A DNA stretch of 64,000 nt from Neoscytalidium dimidiatum (Eukaryota; Ascomycota; Dothideomycetes; Botryosphaeriales; Botryosphaeriaceae): assembly GCA_037367355.1 (NCBI GenBank), contig CM074702.1, forward strand, positions 992,001 to 1,056,000. Direction: 5' to 3'. The first letter of the stretch is position 1. Every line of letters begins with the position of its first letter. Shown piece by piece: positions 43,830-56,279 of this stretch. The notes under the pieces were generated by a model, which saw only the letters and a list, made by a program, of their open reading frames with translations, was not told where the DNA came from and ran no database searches. A program made the position numbers and the translations under genes.

Positions 43830-45798
43830 CTGTTTCACCTCTCGTGCATAAAGCTGACAGCTGTTCCCCAGCCGTATCTCATCTCGCTACGCCGGGGGTG
43901 GTCGATAGAGATCTGGGCCCGACTCCACAGCACTGGACCCGCCCAAAGTGCTACGCCCCGTCTATCCGCATCCACAACAGCGCGGACTGCAGCTGTACAG
44001 TGTGGCTTCCACGTGGATGTTACAGCCGTGCGTCTTCGCACATATATACGCCCACAATGACGTCTACATCACGCAGGTGGTATAGGAGGCGCCCGCTCGC
44101 TTGAGCGACCCGCTACATCATGGCTTTCTGCCGCTGCGGACGACGGTTGTGATCCCAGCGGCGTTTTTCAATTCCACGCGGCTGAAGCGGGTTTTCCTCT
44201 CGTGCTGACAGTGGGCCGTTTTGCGCAAGTCATCTCTCAGATGCATGTGCAGCACTCGGTTAAGAGTAAGGATCAGCGGTCGCACTTTATCCTAGGCTAC
44301 TGTTTCTCCGCCGCTCACGACTCAAAGATCTACCACCGAATGTGCTGCTTTCCCCATGCAGTTCGGGACCAGGCTTCTGTGCCACAGCCTCCCAACAGCC
44401 GCGCCCCCCGCCGTCAGAGCGCCGGTTGCGGCGCCAACGCACGTGGTGAGCACGAAGTCTGAGACGGTCCCGTCATGAGGTGTCCTCCGGGTGTGCTCCA
44501 GATCACGCTTCAGGCACAGGCGCCCAGCCTCGGAGTCCCGGCCCAGTCTTTACGCCGGCTGCTGTGTAACGCAGACGTCGCCTCCACAGGTTTCAAGAAA
44601 TCCTCTTCTTCAAAGTGCGTCAAGGACGGCTCGTGACATTGTTGCCGCCTTCCCCAATGGGTTGATGGAGCCCTCGTGGATGCCTCGTGGGCGGGCTGGG
44701 ATCACTGCAGGGACAGCTTTGGATGGCAGGCATTAGCGACAGTGGTCTGATCGGTCCCGCTGTCACATCGCCGAGGACGGGAGCAAGGCGCCCTTGCGTG
44801 GAGGCAGCTCGTCAATGCCGTTGCTGAGCATATCAAGTTTCTGGATGATCACGGATGCGGAGTGGCCCAGCCGCGGGTGCGGATAGGTCGTTTGCGGGCG
44901 ATCGCATCTTCGGCTACGCCGTGGAATGATTCGCACGGAAACAACAACCACAGCTGCAAGGCTCACCGCTCGGACCGCCGCGCATGGAGGAGATCTGAGA
45001 TCGCGGTAGACGGCAAACGATGCGTGGTCCCTACTCCCTGTCCGGCTCGAGCGCGAGCTGGCATCGCGGGTGCGGGCCGCTGATGGCACACCCGCGGACC
45101 AGCCAATGTGCCTGCTTCAGCTCACGACTCTCGGCAGAGGCGGATTTCAGCTTGCTCGTCCGATGCTCTTACGACGGCGTTCAGCCATAGCAGAGCAGCT
45201 GTGCCAGCCCCACGTGCGAGGAGGCAGAGGCAGGAACCGGATTCTGTCACGCGCTGTACCGGCGGCCCTGGGGTGGCGCGACACGGCCACAGCTCCACGT
45301 CAAGCTTTCAAGCCGTTGGTGAGATGGTGGCGTCCTTCATGCCATCTAGCCATGCTTTTTGCCCATTCGCTTTCGCGTCGTAAACCCGCCTTGGGCGAGC
45401 GGTCAGAAAGGGCGCACCTGCGGGCAGCTGAGGCGACGGCGACGGCGATGCAGCTCGAAATCCGGAGTGGCCGCGCAGACGTGCAGCAGGGAGTGGCTAG
45501 GCTTGAGCAGCCGTCGCCGTCGCTGTTGCCGCCGGATCGTTGCGCCTCGATTGCACTGGCGCCCTGCCGCCCGGCCTGCATGCGTGCTGCGGAAGAATCA
45601 TGCTGTGGGAGGAGCTATGCAGCGCCACGCGTCAGGCCGGGCAGCCCTACAGCCGGCAGGAGCTGCCTTGGGCGCCGCTGAGCATCTTCAACGCCAGAGC
45701 TCTGCGAAAGCAAGCCGACTGCTCTCTTTTCACCGCTTCTTGCTCTTCTTCTCTTCTCCCGCAAGCCTGATTCAGAAAATTCCAAATCACGCATTATC
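43830..45798. other. intergenic region upstream of the Ser-rich protein gene
   Basis: About 2 kb of mid-to-high GC. Short frames with some protein character (near 44100-44360 plus) cannot be joined into a gene. The last 100 bases (TCTCTTTTCACCGCTTCTTG and following) are pyrimidine-rich and lead to ATG 45799. Confidence 0.4.
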
Positions 45799-48423
45799 AT
45801 GGCACTATCTACCGCCTCCAGCATCCCACCACTATCCGATCGTAGCAACGCCTTCCTAGACGCATTTCCCACTACCCTCTGCAGTCCTACTCCGTCACGC
45901 CATACAGATTCTAAGCGCTATCTGTTTCCTCATCTGGACTCTTCCGAGGCTACTCCCAGCGAGAACGGCTCCGTGTTTGACACAAAGCCTGCCCGCGCTT
46001 CTGACAGCCGGCCGGGCGCGCCTCCGGAGAAGAGGGTACGAAGCAGGAGTCGGCCGCATTCGCGCTCCCTGCCCGAGGAGCAATCGCCTCCCCTAGGCAG
46101 CCCGAGTGAGTCAAGTTCTGCCTAGACCGTGGGCATGGGCCGAGTTGCTGACTGATGGCTTGTATCAGATGGCGCCGGTGTAGCAGTCCGATTCATCAAC
46201 AGGCCCGACGCTACCCCGTTGACCACCATCATCGAGCAGAAATCAATTGCAACCCTCCGCTCTGCCAGATCCCTTGCTGCTGCTCCTAATCTCACCACGT
46301 CGAAAGACGGCAACCGCCATGCGGAGGAAACCGAACAAAAGCAACCAAGCAGAGACCACGCGGGCAGACGCCAGGCGGCCCTTACAATTGATGAAGTAAC
46401 GCTCATGGAACTGCACGCAATTATCGAGAATCAGGTCCCTGCAAACGAGATAATCTCCTCAGCATCAGCTTCAGAATGTGTCAATGCCGTTCCCGATCTA
46501 ACACGTCCTATCTCGCCTCCGCATTCGCCGCCCGTTCGAGCTCAAACGCCATGCGGCCTGCCCCGCTGGCCGGGAGATTTGCCCACTTCGATTCGATCCC
46601 CGCCACGTAGGGTCTCCCGCACGCGGAGCTTTGGCACCGCTGTTCGAGACTTCTTTCGCGGACCTCGGGGAGGTGAGTCCGTACTGCGTTTGCTCAAATA
46701 CTTCACGGGGTGCAGACGCGAAGCTTCACGTGGACAGCCTGACATCGCACCAACATGGCGTGCAGACGTTTGAGGTTGAAGCTTTGGCTAATCCTCTAAT
46801 TTATTAGAGCTTGAAGGACGAAACCTTAGAAACCGTACAACACAAAGCGGGGTGGGCGAAAGGCTGCAACTGCATTCCGCCACCCCCTCGAACCACCGCA
46901 TTGGACTCTCATTCTGGAGACCACCCACTAGTGGCCACGGAACGAGCAATCTACCGGGATGGTTCACTACCGAGCCGGGTATGCATGAGGTGACGGCTGA
47001 GACGAACAGTCCTTGTGATCCGTCTGCCCCGGAGCAAGAGCCGGGTACCCGGTCGCGGCTCCATGGACGAAACGAGAAACGGAATCAAGAAAGTGCCCAA
47101 CGCGAGCCGCTGCAGCCACAAGATCGACAAGGACCGGTGCAGGCGCCCATGTCAGGATCTGCGCCGCCAAAGGTTGCACAAGCCGGGCGCAGTCAGGCCT
47201 CCAGACGCCCCTCCACCCCAACTGGTCGTCAACAGGAATGCCTTCCTGCTGATGACGCCGGACGAACCGGATCGCCAAGCTCCGTGTACTCAACGCCGAC
47301 TCGTACGGGGAGAAATTTCAACCATCCGCTTATACCGGCGCCCCTCTTTGCAAGCCCGCCTCATTCTCGCCGCGATCTCGACCCGCGCATACCCGTCTCC
47401 CCGTACGACCGCCTTACGCATGTGTTGAATACAGGTCAACTCGAATCGGAAGACCCGCTGGTCCAAACTTGTTCGGACCACAGTGGACCTGATACGTCCT
47501 CTCGCTGCACAGTCGGAAGCAATTATGTTTGCCGTTCAAGCTCGGCGAGTACCCGGACCATTCAAAGCAACAGTGTCGAGAGTCGTCGCATGATCTCAAC
47601 TGAATCTAACACTCCCCCTTCTACGTGTGCTAGCATTGCTGCAGCTTCATCTCGGAATCTGCACGCTCCTCTTAGCTCTGTACGAGGCAGTCGTGTAGCT
47701 GGGTCACCTCGCTCGTCTATGTTCTCCACCACGCCTCGATCTCAGCTCCAGACCAAGCAATCAAAAGTCGAACGGAAGCCATGCGGCGTAACCACCTCCA
47801 TGGGTTTCACGGTAATTCGTTCTGCAGCTCTACCAGCACTTTTGCCCATTGCCGCCGCCGAAGGCATTGTTCGCCCACGTCCTCTTCCTCGACCCGTGAC
47901 GTATCCTCTCACGGAAGCGCAGCTATCAAGGCTTCCTGACAAATCCAAAGGCCGCCGCCGATCATTGAGTGCTGTTTCAATTAGCGCCATGATCCGAGAT
48001 GTGAGGGGCAGCAATAGTGACGCGAACAACAGAGACAACAGCAGTGAGAGCTACCACACGGCCGCGCAAACACCAAAATTGAGCCGCGCATCCAATTTCC
48101 CAACACTCAGTTCCAATGCTCTTGCCCCACTGAGCTTGGACCAGGTCCTAGCAGACGCAGTGCCGTTTGAGCCCATGCCGCGCGGTGTGAGCATGGGGAG
48201 TAGACAGCAAAGGCGTAACAGTAACGGTAATGCACAGGAAGAGAAAGGCGTAGGTGAACTACTGGGCTGGCTGCTTCGAATTTGCTTTTGCCAGCCAGTG
48301 GGTGGGGTCGAGGATTGGGAGGGGGGTGGAGACAACGCACGGAGACATCTTCGCATACAACGTAATATGAAGCAGGGATCGGAGGCGAGATACACTGAGG
48401 CACAGCAGGAATCAGCGGCCTGA
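45799..48423 (+). CDS. large disordered Ser/Pro/Arg-rich protein
   Basis: Model join(45799..46105, 46169..46672, 46808..48423), 808 aa. All junctions have good signals (GTGAGT/CAG and GTGAGT/TTATTAG) and keep frame: LGSPS-NGAGVAVRFINRP and FFRGPRGG-ELEGRNLRN. The protein is mostly low-complexity Ser, Pro, Arg and Thr with many SP/TP and RSxS sites, suggesting heavy phosphorylation. Modestly ordered stretches are EQKSIATLRSARSLAAAP, TSMGFTVIRSAALPALLPIA and GELLGWLLRICFCQPVGG; the last is hydrophobic with two Cys near the C-terminus and might be a lipidated membrane contact. No domain is recognised. Function unknown; a signalling, polarity or chromatin-linked scaffold is possible but only a guess. 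Confidence 0.75.
46106..46168 (+). other. intron 1 of Ser-rich protein gene
   Basis: 63 nt, GTGAGT donor, CTGACTGAT branch region, TATCAG acceptor; splits an Asn codon. Confidence 0.75.
46673..46807 (+). other. intron 2 of Ser-rich protein gene
   Basis: 135 nt, GTGAGT donor, GCTAATCCTCTAAT branch region, TTATTAG acceptor; splits a Glu codon. Confidence 0.75.
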
Positions 48424-51400
48424 CGGCCTATTTTGCCCACAGATCGAGTCTTGCCGTTGGTGAGGTTTGTACTGCTTACGTTGGACAATCCAGGCCTTCT
48501 GGTACTGTCCAGCTTCGGACTGTAGAGTTGGTTTGCCCAACTTGTTGCCCTCTTGTTCTGTCTATCACCGGCTCGGTATTCATTGTGGTAGGTAGTGCTT
48601 TTCTCTCTTCTTTGTTCTTCCCCAGTCCAGCTCTTCTTCCTTATCCTGATGAATAGAGTAAGTCTACTCACCGCTTGCTGCACCGCAGAATGCTCCGTTC
48701 TGTAAAGAAATTCGAATGCGTGCTCTCTTTGCTCGTCTACTGCCGCTAAGTGGATTTCCATCCTTCGACGGAGTACGGTCCGCTTCCGCGGGACACGATT
48801 TCATGTCGAGCCTTTTCTGCACAGTTGGTGCCCCTGAACCTGCGCCCCACTCATTTTCATCTTTTGCTTACGTGCGGTTTGCATCCTTTTCCCTGCATGT
48901 TCTACCTTAGCCGCTTTGTCTGCACATGCGTGCTCATGCCTGCGACCAACATTTCTTTGCCGCCCGATGCATGCACTGTTCATCTTTGCCAATCGGGTAT
49001 TCCCTGTAGTTATGCCCCCCACTTTCTCGTTGTATTCCTGTTCCATGAGGAATGGGGGATGCGTGAAGATAAAATGATCCCCAATGCAGATTGCATACGC
49101 ATTGGCAAGGTAACCGAGATGAGTAAGGCGTTGGAGAGGCCACAACGCATCGGTTGAGGAAGAAAAAGCAATTTTTTCCCGTCCCTTTCAAACGCGTGAG
49201 CAATGCCCGTATCAGGAAATTGGCATTCGCCCAGGTCTTCCCTCCCGAATTGAAAATACGCAATTTCGATATCACAATTTGTGATATTGGATCTTTCCTC
49301 GGGACGTATTTCGAGGGACTAGCAGTAGAACGATCAACGTCGATGTGGCGATGCGGTTTAGAGTGCCACACGGATCAGAGTGCTAGGGCACACAGTTACG
49401 CGCGTATGTGTGACAGGAAGGAATGTTGATATTTGTCTCTCGCCGCGGCTTTGAGAGCTGAAGCCTGAGTGTGGGGCCCGGACATGTGCTAGGGGCGGGA
49501 GATCAACCGGGCCGATGCGCGTAAGAATCAGCCTCCCAACTCCCCTCCTCAAGGCATACGCTGGTCCTCACGCTTCTTTTTCTCGGAGCGCAGTCGTTTG
49601 ACCTGCACCCCTGGTGCTCGGGTCCTCATTTTCTTGCTAGCCAGAGGTAAGGCCGATCTGTCCTCTGATTGACAGGAAATGCATCCACATATCGCTCAAA
49701 GGGTGCATTCGATGCAAGCTTGCATTATTGGTGCCTGTTATGGGGAAATTGTGGGGTGACATTGGTTCACATGTCCGCATTCAGATGCCAGCTGTGTCTG
49801 CTTACCCGCAACTCACGACGTCTGCCTTGCCGGTTCTTACTAATCTCCTTGCAAATGAAAAAAAAAAAAAGAAACTAGTGAGATATATTAAAAGCATGCG
49901 ATGATACCTGGTTGAGGGCATCTGCGGTGAATCGCACTAATCATCCTGGTCTTGATGAATGAATCTGTAGAACGGTTAGCTCTCCTGAGCGGGAATCAGA
50001 AGCATAAAAACTTTTTACAAGAAGCAACGTATTTTCGCCTTTTGTTCTTTTCAAGACCTCAAGTACGCGTACAAGGCTGAATGAAGGGGTTCCTTCGTTG
50101 TCTTTGTTGGGATGCTGAGGCGGGCAGTGCGATCGAATACGGCTGGCGCTGTGCTACGTTACGGCTGCCTCCCTATGCTGTACCGCTGATCCTCCCGGTG
50201 GGGGTCGAGTTGGCTGTGGAAGATCATCTGGTGGGTCAGTCAGCAAGATCGCCATGAGATTCGGGTTGAAGGGCACTGATGCTGATTACTTCAAGGTGGA
50301 ATTGCACCGCGCAGCGCGTTGCTTACAATGTCTGGATGCTACAGTTCACTTGCTTACATAAGGCCTGCCCTCACAATTATTTCTTCCACGTTGAGCAGCC
50401 TTTCCGTTCACTGTCGAAAGAACAGGCTTGAGCTGGCGATTGTCTCGCCTTGCTTGCACTGCGTCCTCTAGCCTTGCCATTTCATCGTCCTGCCTTACTG
50501 TCCCGCATCGTTCTTGTCAGCCTTGTGGTTTCCTCGGCGAATGTCGCCTCGTCAAGGCTGCTAGCTTTGCCATTTGTAAAGCTTTTGAACAAGTGTTTGT
50601 GCAACGTCAACAGAATCCAGGGCGCGTAAATCAATCGTCCAGTGTTTTTGGTTTTTCTTTATTTTATTATTTTTTTTGGTTGTACCCACCGCCTTGCTTA
50701 GCTTAGTCTGCCTGAGGCAGCTTCCCCAGATTTGGCGGGCTGGCGCGGAACTATCCCGCCCTAGCTTCCCGAATACACCATCCGAGGCACACCGGATATC
50801 TGCGGCGAGCTGATTCAAAATAACCTGCTTTTGAGCCGTTGCTTGGGCGATATGAAATTTGGCTTTGGCATTCTGGTTGGTTGACGGGTATGACATTTGC
50901 CGCTATTTTTGACGCTTCGGCGTAGGTGATGCGGCGCCGATGACTACTCCGCCGACGAGATGATATAGTTGTTCATCCCGATGTGGGGGGGCGGTTAGCG
51001 CCGATTTTAGCGCAATTCTGATGTGTTCACGCCCTGAACTTAGTTGATTGTGTGTAGGCATTGAGCTTTCGAAGAGTGATACCGGTGTCGTGAAGTGGCT
51101 AGGCGCCGGATCACTTGAGTGTGGTTAGCAGGAGGTGAATGCCAACATCTTCCCCGGCCTCGTGTTGCTTGCAGTCCATTACTGAGAAATGCGTGTGGCA
51201 TGTCCAGCGATTGTATGTTCTGATGTGGAAGCCATTGGCAAGTAGAGAGGCTACGATCATGGAGGTATTGGCGCAAGGTTCTGTTCACCTATTTGGCCAC
51301 TTTCCCAACCCAGCCATCTCGCGCTTAGGGGTTCACAGTTGCGAGAACGTCGATTCCGGTGGTCAAATCATCTTCAGAGAGCTATAGCATGGGCTCTTCG

Positions 51401-52528
51401 TTAAAGTAAGAAACCCCTCTCTCTGTACAAAGAACGTACCAATGGCACATCAGCAGACATGACACAGACATCAGTCCTATTCCTACTTGCGTGTCTCAAT
51501 ATCAGTTGGGTAGACCCATACAGAATCTTGGAGTTACTGAGAGAGGATCTTGACATGAAGTCCAGATTATTGCTGCATTCGCTGCTGCACACGCACTACA
51601 GGCATTTGCATTCATGAAATTACACCGCCCGCACAGTTTGCCACGAACGGATCGGCGTTCTTCCTGGTACTCCGGCGCTACTTATCTTCGCAGGTTGTTG
51701 AGAGACCGTCTTCCCCATGTTGATAGGCGGCCGTGATGGATGCAGTTCGGCCGATGTAGCGGATAGGCCGGAACAGCAGCCGAAGTAGCATTAGCCGACA
51801 CGGCAACAACACGAAGCTTTGCCAGCGAAGTTTAGTGGGAGAGTTCCTCAACGGGCAGGACGCATGCGGGCATTAGTCACGGCAAGCAAATCGGGGTGGG
51901 TGTGACAGGCAGCAGGAAGGATTGCTCTTGGCCCAAGTGGGACGCGACAGATTTGTGGCAGAAGGAGATGTCGGTATGATGTATGTAGCTGTGCGAGTCT
52001 GGGGTAGCCGCAAATCATAACCGAGAGCCGGGGCTGGACTGCGGCCAGGCGGATTTCGTTCGGACAAAGAGGCAGCGCCGCCTCCTTTTGCGTGCAGGGC
52101 TTTTGGGCTCAGTCGCGCACGGGAGGCGCAGGGCTCAGGCGCTGCGACTGCCCAGGTCACCGGTTTGGCTTGGGAGGTCAGCATGTTGCGCTGCGCGTTT
52201 GGGCGGCAGGTCAGCGGGCAGCAGACTGCGTCCTGCTGCGGCATTTAGAGGCGGGCGCGGCCAATGGTGGCGGCTGCTGACTTTTTCTCGGCCGCGCTAG
52301 GCCCAGATCGGGCGCGGATAATCCATTCCCCCAGCGGCATGGGTCAGTTGTCTCCAGCCAGGCCTGTGTGGACGTAATGCTTGGCCTTGAATCTGCGCCC
52401 AGCTGCTGCAACACCCTCACCCTCTCCGCTCCGCTCCTCTCTTCCTCCCTCCCCCCTCGCCGACCGACACCTGGCTTCACGCCGCCCCGTTTGGATGAAT
52501 TGTTAATTCCAGCGTTAGCAACTTCACC
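48424..52528. other. 4.1 kb gap without an identifiable gene
   Basis: The longest gene-free stretch. It has an A-run (about 49859-49870), a T-rich stretch near 50653-50680 and scattered short frames. One minus-strand frame (50561-50896, starting MSYPSTNQNAKAKFHIAQAT) has some protein character but no support from splice signals or homology I know. The last 130 bases (from about 52400) are strongly C/T-rich and probably the KGD1 promoter/leader. Confidence 0.45.
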
Positions 52529-55500
52529 ATGCTGCGCACCACCATTCGCCAATGTACCTCCCGCCTGGCGACGGGCAGCTGTGCTGCGCGGACCAGCTTT
52601 TCGACCTCCGCCAACGCGCTGCACACAAAGCGCAGGGCTCTCGCCCTCACCACCCAGCGCCTGCAGACGAGGCACTATGCCGTCTCTGCCGAGGACACCA
52701 GCAAGGGCGTTGTGAGTCCGACCGCCGCAGAGCGCTTCAGTGACAGTCCTTCGCCCCGAGGCTAACAGAGCTCCGCAGGACCCGAGCGACTCCTTCCTCC
52801 AGGGCAACACCGCAAATTACGTCGACGAGATGTACATGCAGTGGAAGCGCGACCCCAGCAGCGTGCACGTCTCATGGCAGGTCTACTTCCGCAACATGGA
52901 GGACGGCGACATGCCCGTCTCCCAGGCCTTCCAGCCCCCGCCCACCATTGTTCCTCCTCCTGTCGGCGGCGTGCCCGCCTTCGCCACTCCTGGCCTCGGC
53001 ATGGCCAGGGGCGAGGGCTCCGATATCATGAACCACTTGAAGGTCCAGCTGCTCGTGCGCGCCTACCAGGCTCGCGGCCACCACAAGGCCAAGATCGACC
53101 CGCTCGGCATCCGCGGCGAGGCCGTTCAGTTTGGATACAGCAAGCCGAAGGAGCTGGAATTGGAGCACTACAACTTCTCTGAGAAGGACCTGGATCAGGA
53201 GTTCACCCTGGGCCCCGGTATCCTGCCCCGCTTCAAGACCGAGGGCCGGGAAAAGATGACCCTCCGTGAGATCATTGCTACTTGCGAGAGGCTCTACTGC
53301 GGCTCTTACGGTGTAGAGTACATCCATATCCCCGACAGGGAACAGTGTGATTGGCTGCGCCAGCGCATCGAGGTTCCTCAGCCCTACAAGTACTCGGTCG
53401 ACGAGAAGCGCAGGATCCTGGATCGCTTGATCTGGGGCACCAGCTTCGAGTCTTTCCTTGCCACCAAGTATCCCAACGACAAGCGCTTCGGTCTGGAAGG
53501 TGGAGAGGGCTTGATTCCTGGTATGAAGGCTTTGATCGACCGCAGTGTCGACTATGGGGTCAAGGACATTGTGATTGGCATGCCTCACCGTGGTCGTCTC
53601 AACGTGCTCAGTAACGTCGTTCGTAAGCCCAATGAGTCCATCTTCTCTGAGTTCGCCGGTACCGCCGATCCCTCTGATGAGGGTTCCGGTGACGTCAAGT
53701 ACCACCTGGGTATGAACTTTGAGCGCCCCACTCCTTCCGGCAAGCGTGTCCAGCTCTCCCTCGTCGCCAACCCCTCGCACTTGGAGGCCGAGGACCCTGT
53801 CGTCCTGGGCAAGACCCGTGCTATCCTGCACTACAACAACGACGAGCAGGAGGCCAAGACTGCTATGGGTGTTCTTCTGCACGGTGATGCCGCTTTCGCT
53901 GGTCAGGGTGTCGTGTATGAGACCATGGGCTTCCACGCTCTGCCCAAATACCACACCGGCGGTACCATCCACATTATTGTCAACAACCAGATTGGTTTCA
54001 CCACGGACCCCCGTTTCGCCCGCTCTACTCCTTACTGCTCCGACCTTGCCAAGGCTATCGATGCTCCCGTTTTCCACGTCAACGGTGATGATGTCGAGGC
54101 GTTCAACTTCGTCTGCCAGCTTGCTGCCGATTACCGTGCTGCCTTCAAGAAGGACGTTGTCATCGATATGGTCTGCTACCGCAAGCAGGGACACAACGAG
54201 ACCGACCAGCCCTTCTTCACCCAGCCTCTCATGTACAAGCGCATCTCGCAGCAGAAGCCGGCCCTCGACAAGTACGTCGACAAGCTTCTCCAGGAGGGCA
54301 CTTTCACCAAGGAAGACATCGAGGAGCACAAGGCTTGGGTCTGGGGCATGCTTGAGGAAAGCTTCTCCCGCAGCAAGGACTACCAGCCTACTGCCAAGGA
54401 ATGGCTGACTTCTGCCTGGAACGGCTTCAAGTCGCCCAAGGAACTGGCTACTGAGGTCCTGCCTCATCTGCCCACCGCTGTCGATGCCGAGGTTCTGAAG
54501 CAGGTTGCCGAGAAGGTTGGCAGTGCTCCTGAGGGCTTCAATGTCCACCGCAACCTCAAGCGTATTCTGCAGAACCGCAGCAAGACTGTTACTGAGGGCA
54601 AGAACATCGACATGGCCACCGCTGAGGCGCTCGCCTTCGGTACCCTCTGCCTCGAGGGCCACCACGTCCGTGTCTCCGGTCAGGATGTTGAGCGTGGTAC
54701 CTTCTCTCAGCGCCATGCCGTTCTTCATGACCAAGAGAATGAGAACACTTACACTCCTCTGTCTAACCTTAGCCCAGACCAGGGTTCCTTCGTCATCTCC
54801 AACTCCTCCCTGAGCGAGTTCGGCGTGTAAGTACCAGTTTGCCAATTACCTTCACATCTTGCTTACGCGATGCAGTCTCGGCTTTGAGTACGGGTACTCC
54901 CTTTCTTCGCCGAACGCCCTGGTTATGTGGGAGGCCCAGTTCGGTGACTTCGCCAACAACGCGCAATGTATTATTGATCAGTTCATCGCTTCTGGCGAGA
55001 CCAAGTGGCTGCAGCGTAGCGGTCTTGTGATGTCCCTTCCCCACGGTTACGACGGCCAAGGTCCCGAGCACTCTTCCGGTCGCATGGAACGCTACCTCCA
55101 GCTTTGCAACGAGGACCCTCGCATCTTCCCTAGCCCTGATAAGCTTGAGCGCCAGCACCAGGATTGCAACATGCAGGTGGCTTACCTCACCAAGCCTTCC
55201 AACATGTTCCACATCCTGCGCCGCCAGATGAACCGTCAGTTCCGCAAGCCTCTCATCCTCTTCTTCTCGAAATCTCTCCTGCGTCACCCCATGGCCCGTT
55301 CGAATATTGAGGAGTTCACGGGTGAGTCTCACTTCGAGTGGCTCATCCCCGACCCGGGCCACGAGAACGGCGAGATCGCGCCCAAGGAGGAGATCGAGCG
55401 CGTCATCCTCTGCAGCGGTCAGGTGTGGGCGGCTCTGGTCGCACACCGTGAGGAGCACGGTCTAAAGAACACTGCCATCACCCGTATTGAGCAGCTTCAC

Positions 55501-55791
55501 CCCTTCCCTTGGGCTCAGCTGAAGGAGAACCTCGACTCTTACCCTAACGCCAAGAACATCGTCTGGTGTCAGGAGGAGCCTCTGAATGCGGGTGGCTGGT
55601 CGTTCACCCAGCCGCGTATCGAGACCCTGCTGAACGAGACGGAGCACCACAACCGCAGGCACGTCATGTACGCTGGTCGCAATCCGAGCGCCAGTGTGGC
55701 CACGGGTCTGAAGGCTGTTCACAAGAAAGAGGAGAAGGACTTGCTGGAGATGGCTTTTTCGGTTACGCAGGACAAGCTGAAGGGCGAGTAA
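52529..55791 (+). CDS. KGD1: 2-oxoglutarate dehydrogenase E1 component, mitochondrial
   Basis: Model join(52529..52711, 52779..54826, 54876..55791), 1048 aa, the usual E1 length. The presequence is basic and Ser/Thr-rich ([18 protein letters not shown]). The mature N-terminus [20 protein letters not shown] is the conserved E2/E3-binding start of OGDH E1. Thiamine diphosphate residues are in [18 protein letters not shown] and in [16 protein letters not shown] with [12 protein letters not shown] (about residues 428-465). Catalytic and substrate histidines lie in [24 protein letters not shown] and [18 protein letters not shown]. The third exon is the pyrimidine-binding domain ([12 protein letters not shown]). 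Reaction: oxidative decarboxylation of 2-oxoglutarate and succinyl transfer to lipoyl-E2 in the TCA cycle. Intact, no unusual feature. Confidence 0.97.
52712..52778 (+). other. intron 1 of KGD1
   Basis: 67 nt, GTGAGT donor, GGCTAACAG branch point, CCGCAG acceptor; phase 0 after the presequence. Confidence 0.88.
54827..54875 (+). other. intron 2 of KGD1
   Basis: 49 nt, GTAAGT donor, GCTTACGC branch point, ATGCAG acceptor; splits the Val codon in [15 protein letters not shown]. Confidence 0.9.
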
Positions 55792-56279
55792 ACGAACCAA
55801 AAAAAAAAAAAAAGTTTCATAGTTCTTGGGTAGAGGAGGAAATCTTGGACGACACAAGGATTGGATTGTAGATGAGTGTTGGAGGACTCAGTGCATTTTC
55901 TCTCTGTACATCAGTATTGCGCACGAAGCCTTAATTTCCTTTGTATTGACCGTGGAGGAAGCGGGAGCTTTAGACACATGCGGGATATAGGAGCTCCCGA
56001 ATTGGATCAAGTGCATTTGTAGGGTTCAGGTGTTGGCAGGACCGGAGGCGCAATTATCTATTTGCTGTCCAAAATCAATTGACCCAGATACGAGACGTCG
56101 TTAGGGGTGCATGTCGTGTGCCCCATTGTGTCCGTGTGCGCGGGGTGACAGATTAGCGCCGCGGAGAAGACGTCATCGGAAGCTCTTCTAGAAACATTTC
56201 CGAGCTGTGCCTATCTACCGTCAGCACTCTTGCCGCTCGCCCTCCCCCATCGACTGCAACCACGACGACTCCTTCCCGA
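55792..56279. other. KGD1 3' flank and DNAJC28-like promoter
   Basis: Begins with a 15-base A-run right after the KGD1 stop. No gene. The final 60 bases are C-rich and lead into the ATG at 56280. Confidence 0.45.

Noticed and set aside
50561..50896. minus-strand frame MSYPSTNQNAKAKFHIAQAT...
   Set aside because: Some protein character but no promoter, splice or family support; not listed as a gene.
52872..54845. 657-codon open frame antisense to KGD1
   Set aside because: It mirrors the codon-biased KGD1 exon on the other strand; the translation has no motif and KGD1 is certain.
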